Assembly (NCBI GenBank): GCA_039586815.1
Contig: JBDHJR010000007.1
Span: forward strand, 1 to 64,000
Origin: WVYX01 sp039586815
GTDB lineage: Bacteria; Gemmatimonadota; Gemmatimonadetes; Gemmatimonadales; GWC2-71-9
Reading direction: 5' to 3'
DNA length: 64,000 nt
Part shown: positions 62,094 through 64,000 of the stretch, one piece after another
Layout of the letters: every line of letters starts with the position of its first letter
Position numbering within the stretch: the first letter of the stretch is position 1
Made by a program: the position numbers and the translations under genes
Notes under the pieces: model-generated
Told to the model about the DNA's origin: nothing
The model's input: the letters and a program-made list of their open reading frames with translations, nothing else
The model's database searches: none

Positions 62094-63323
62094 TCAGTCA
62101 CGCCCTCCCGGCTCCTGTGCTTCGGCGAGATTCTTGAGAAAGACCGACAGATCCCGCATTTCGTCGCCTTCGAACAGCGGCCACTCCGCATGTTGGAGCT
62201 GCGACTGGTCGTACATGGCCGGGGCATGGTCCCACATGGCCGTGGCGAGTCCGAGCGGCGTCCGGACCGCCTGCGACTCGGATAGGTCGGGTCCGGCCGC
62301 CGACTCGCTGCCGCTGGTGTGGCAGGTCGAGCATCCTTTGCTGCCGAACAGCGCCTCGCCCCGCCGCACGTCACCCCCCATCTCATTGAACCGCAGGTAG
62401 TACAGGAACGCGATCACGTCGGCCATTTCGGTTCCTTGGAACCGCGGAAACGAAATACCCCGACCGCGCATGACCTGGGCCATCTGCGACGCGTGGTTCC
62501 ACAGCGTCCCCGCGATCTCGGAAACCCGCAGCCGTTGCGTCGCCGTGCGCAGGTCCGGGCCGAATGCCGTCCCGCTACCATCCGGTCCGTGGCAGGCGAC
62601 ACATCCTTTCGTCGTGAACAGCCGTCGACCCGTGTTGGGGTCTGGCGGCGTGAGGAACACCAGGTCGCGTCCCCGCAGCGAAGAACGCTCTCGGATGTAC
62701 GCCTGGATGTCCGCCATCTCTCGCCCGAGGAAGGTGGGCATCGGGACCCGCTCCACCGATAGCTGCGCTCGCATACTGGCCCAGTGGTTCCACATCCCCT
62801 GGGCAAGCACGATCGGTGCGACATAGCGAGCGTAGTCGTCGAGCGCAGGACCGCCATTCCCGCCTTCACCGCCCACGGCGTGACATGCTGCGCAGCGCTG
62901 TTCCCGGTACCACCGCTCGCCGAGCCCGGGGTCTCCCGGCTCGTCGAACAGCTTCACGTAATAGATGTAACTGATGATGTCAGCGAGCTCCGCCTCCGTG
63001 AAGGTGGTCCACTGGAATCCCCTCTCTCTCACGGTCTGTATCATCCTCGGCGTGTGGTTCCAGAACACCCCCGCCAGTTGCTGCAGGCTCCGACCGGCTC
63101 CGACCAGCGCGAAGTCGGGACCCAGGTTGCCGCCATTCCCCCAGATGGCGTGGCACCGCACACAGCCCCGCTCGACGAACAGGCGCCGACCGGCAATTGG
63201 GTCGCCCGGAATCGACTCGGTTGACTGTGCATGGGTGCTCGGCGCGCCGGTCATGGTGAGCCAGGCGAGGGCTCCCACGACCCGCAACCACGGATGTTTC
63301 ACACAACGAAGAGGAGGCATCAT
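62094..63323 (-). CDS. Four-domain cytochrome c with WNH repeats
   Basis: The 409-residue protein has a signal peptide (cut near THAQ) and four cytochrome c domains with CVRCH, CAACH, CVACH and CSTCH. The repeated motif appears as FWNHTPRM, MWNHWASM, LWNHASQM and MWDHAPAM. Each domain probably binds one haem with His/Met ligation, with the WNH motif near the Met. It follows the NrfD gene by 16 bases. Likely a chain-like electron carrier between the NrfD protein and the multihaem network. Confidence 0.9.
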   Translation of the reverse strand: MMPPLRCVKHPWLRVVGALAWLTMTGAPSTHAQSTESIPGDPIAGRRLFVERGCVRCHAIWGNGGNLGPDFALVGAGRSLQQLAGVFWNHTPRMIQTVRERGFQWTTFTEAELADIISYIYYVKLFDEPGDPGLGERWYREQRCAACHAVGGEGGNGGPALDDYARYVAPIVLAQGMWNHWASMRAQLSVERVPMPTFLGREMADIQAYIRERSSLRGRDLVFLTPPDPNTGRRLFTTKGCVACHGPDGSGTAFGPDLRTATQRLRVSEIAGTLWNHASQMAQVMRGRGISFPRFQGTEMADVIAFLYYLRFNEMGGDVRRGEALFGSKGCSTCHTSGSESAAGPDLSESQAVRTPLGLATAMWDHAPAMYDQSQLQHAEWPLFEGDEMRDLSVFLKNLAEAQEPGGRD

Positions 63324-63339
63324 CTGTCTCTCACGACGG

Positions 63340-64000
63340 CTAGAATCCGGTCGAGCTCGAGTACCTCGCCACCCGCTCGGCCACTTCCTGCACGGCCTCT
63401 CGCCCTTCCTTAATCTCCCAGATCGAGACGATCGGCACGAACTTTGTGGCGACCATGTAGAGTAGGACGAACCCAGAGAACGTCGCGGACATGATGGAGA
63501 ACTCGATCCACGACGGCAGATAGTGACCGATGGACTCGACCTCCCAGCGTGGATTGACTGACGTGGGAACCACGATGTTATACCGCTCGAGCCACATGCC
63601 GATCACCACGGCAATGCTGGCGATGAGCGTGCCGCGTGGTGTCCGGGTCGACGGCCGCGCCATGAGGGTCAGTGGGATCACGAAGCAACCCGCGACCATG
63701 AGCCAAAACGGTATGGCAAATGGGCCGGTCAGCTTCGCCCAGAAAGTGCGCATCTCGCCCGGCTCACCGCCATAGAAGGCCGTCAGATACTCCGCGAACG
63801 TGAAGTAGAACCACAGCACGCTGAACACGAGCAGCATGCGCCCGAGGTAGTCGAAGTGAATATCCTTGAAGTAGCCCTCGAGGCCGTACGCCTTTCGCAA
63901 GATCACCATCGCGATCAGGATCGCCGCGATTCCGGAGTAGATCGCCCCCATGACGAAGTAGGGTCCGAAGATGGTGCTGTGCCACATCGGTCGCAGCGTC
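63340..64000 (-). CDS. NrfD/PsrC-type quinone-interacting membrane protein (partial, C-terminal 219 residues)
   Basis: The frame continues beyond the right edge with no plausible start. The visible part has about six helices: PMWHSTIFGPYFVMGAIYSG, FAEYLTAFYGG and ERYNIVVPTSVNPRWEV mark the NrfD/PsrC family, close to ActC of alternative complex III. These proteins exchange electrons or protons with the quinone pool. First visible gene of the cluster; the upstream side probably holds its iron-sulfur and molybdopterin-like or cytochrome partners (inference). Confidence 0.88.
   Translation of the reverse strand, partial: TLRPMWHSTIFGPYFVMGAIYSGIAAILIAMVILRKAYGLEGYFKDIHFDYLGRMLLVFSVLWFYFTFAEYLTAFYGGEPGEMRTFWAKLTGPFAIPFWLMVAGCFVIPLTLMARPSTRTPRGTLIASIAVVIGMWLERYNIVVPTSVNPRWEVESIGHYLPSWIEFSIMSATFSGFVLLYMVATKFVPIVSIWEIKEGREAVQEVAERVARYSSSTGF

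Noticed and set aside
42663..64000. Nitrite reductase (NrfA) or hydroxylamine oxidoreductase in the cytochrome cluster
   Set aside because: No CXXCK catalytic haem motif and no HAO-type crosslinking Tyr context seen; all motifs are CXXCH apart from one CX4CH.

Overview
The window is a high-GC, gene-dense chromosomal segment of a Gram-negative bacterium. Outer-membrane barrels, lipoproteins, Tat signals and System I cytochrome c maturation are all visible. The gene content would fit Gemmatimonadota or a neighbouring phylum, but no marker here proves it, so the assignment is an inference. I see no mobile element, CRISPR array or rRNA. The right half is built for electron transfer: 14 genes carry 133 CXXCH haem motifs by my count, plus one CX4CH and one CX7CH.

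Layout. 1-632: the end of a tRNA-tuf operon (Thr-Tyr-Gly-Thr-EF-Tu, minus strand) with a good promoter. 669-6932: cysS, an ABC/Yip1-like membrane operon, a small secreted Cys protein, an AI-2E-type permease and PspA. 7113-8817: six tandem paralogous small membrane/coiled-coil proteins resembling PspB, upstream of and co-oriented with pspA. 8910-11753: uvrA. 11872-19356 (plus): a tightly overlapping operon of cutA, TPR protein, degenerate macro domain, transglutaminase, ABC exporter and a TMTC-like membrane glycosyltransferase. 19489-29203: lipoproteins, two NHL-propeller/multihaem pairs and a hexahaem - barrel - heptahaem set that looks like an outer-membrane electron conduit.

29363-32922: ccmE-ccmF-ccmH plus a zinc-ribbon protein (cytochrome c maturation), with a CXXXY-type CcmE. 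32986-38533: glpK, hypB, mtnA, ggt and a DinB-fold protein. 38683-40893: a sulfide:quinone oxidoreductase - TusE/DsrC - DsrE operon behind a strong promoter with palindromes. 41093-42585: an iodotyrosine-deiodinase-like flavoprotein, a cyclophilin and an alkyltransferase-like protein.

42663-64000 (minus, running off the right edge): a respiratory super-cluster. In transcription order it has an NrfD-type quinone protein, two tetra-domain cytochromes c, a 9-haem protein, a Rieske protein, cytochrome b, a 9-haem lipoprotein, a Rieske-like protein with no Fe-S ligands, a second cytochrome b without PEWY, another 9-haem protein, a 22-haem NapC/NrfH-like protein, 11-haem and 19-haem cytochromes fused to b-type membrane domains, an outer-membrane barrel, a 12-haem and a 4-haem cytochrome. 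I infer several inner-membrane quinol dehydrogenases feeding a periplasmic haem network and a barrel-based route across the outer membrane. The most unusual items are the second bc-like module, which lost both Qo-site hallmarks, and the six-gene PspB-like array.
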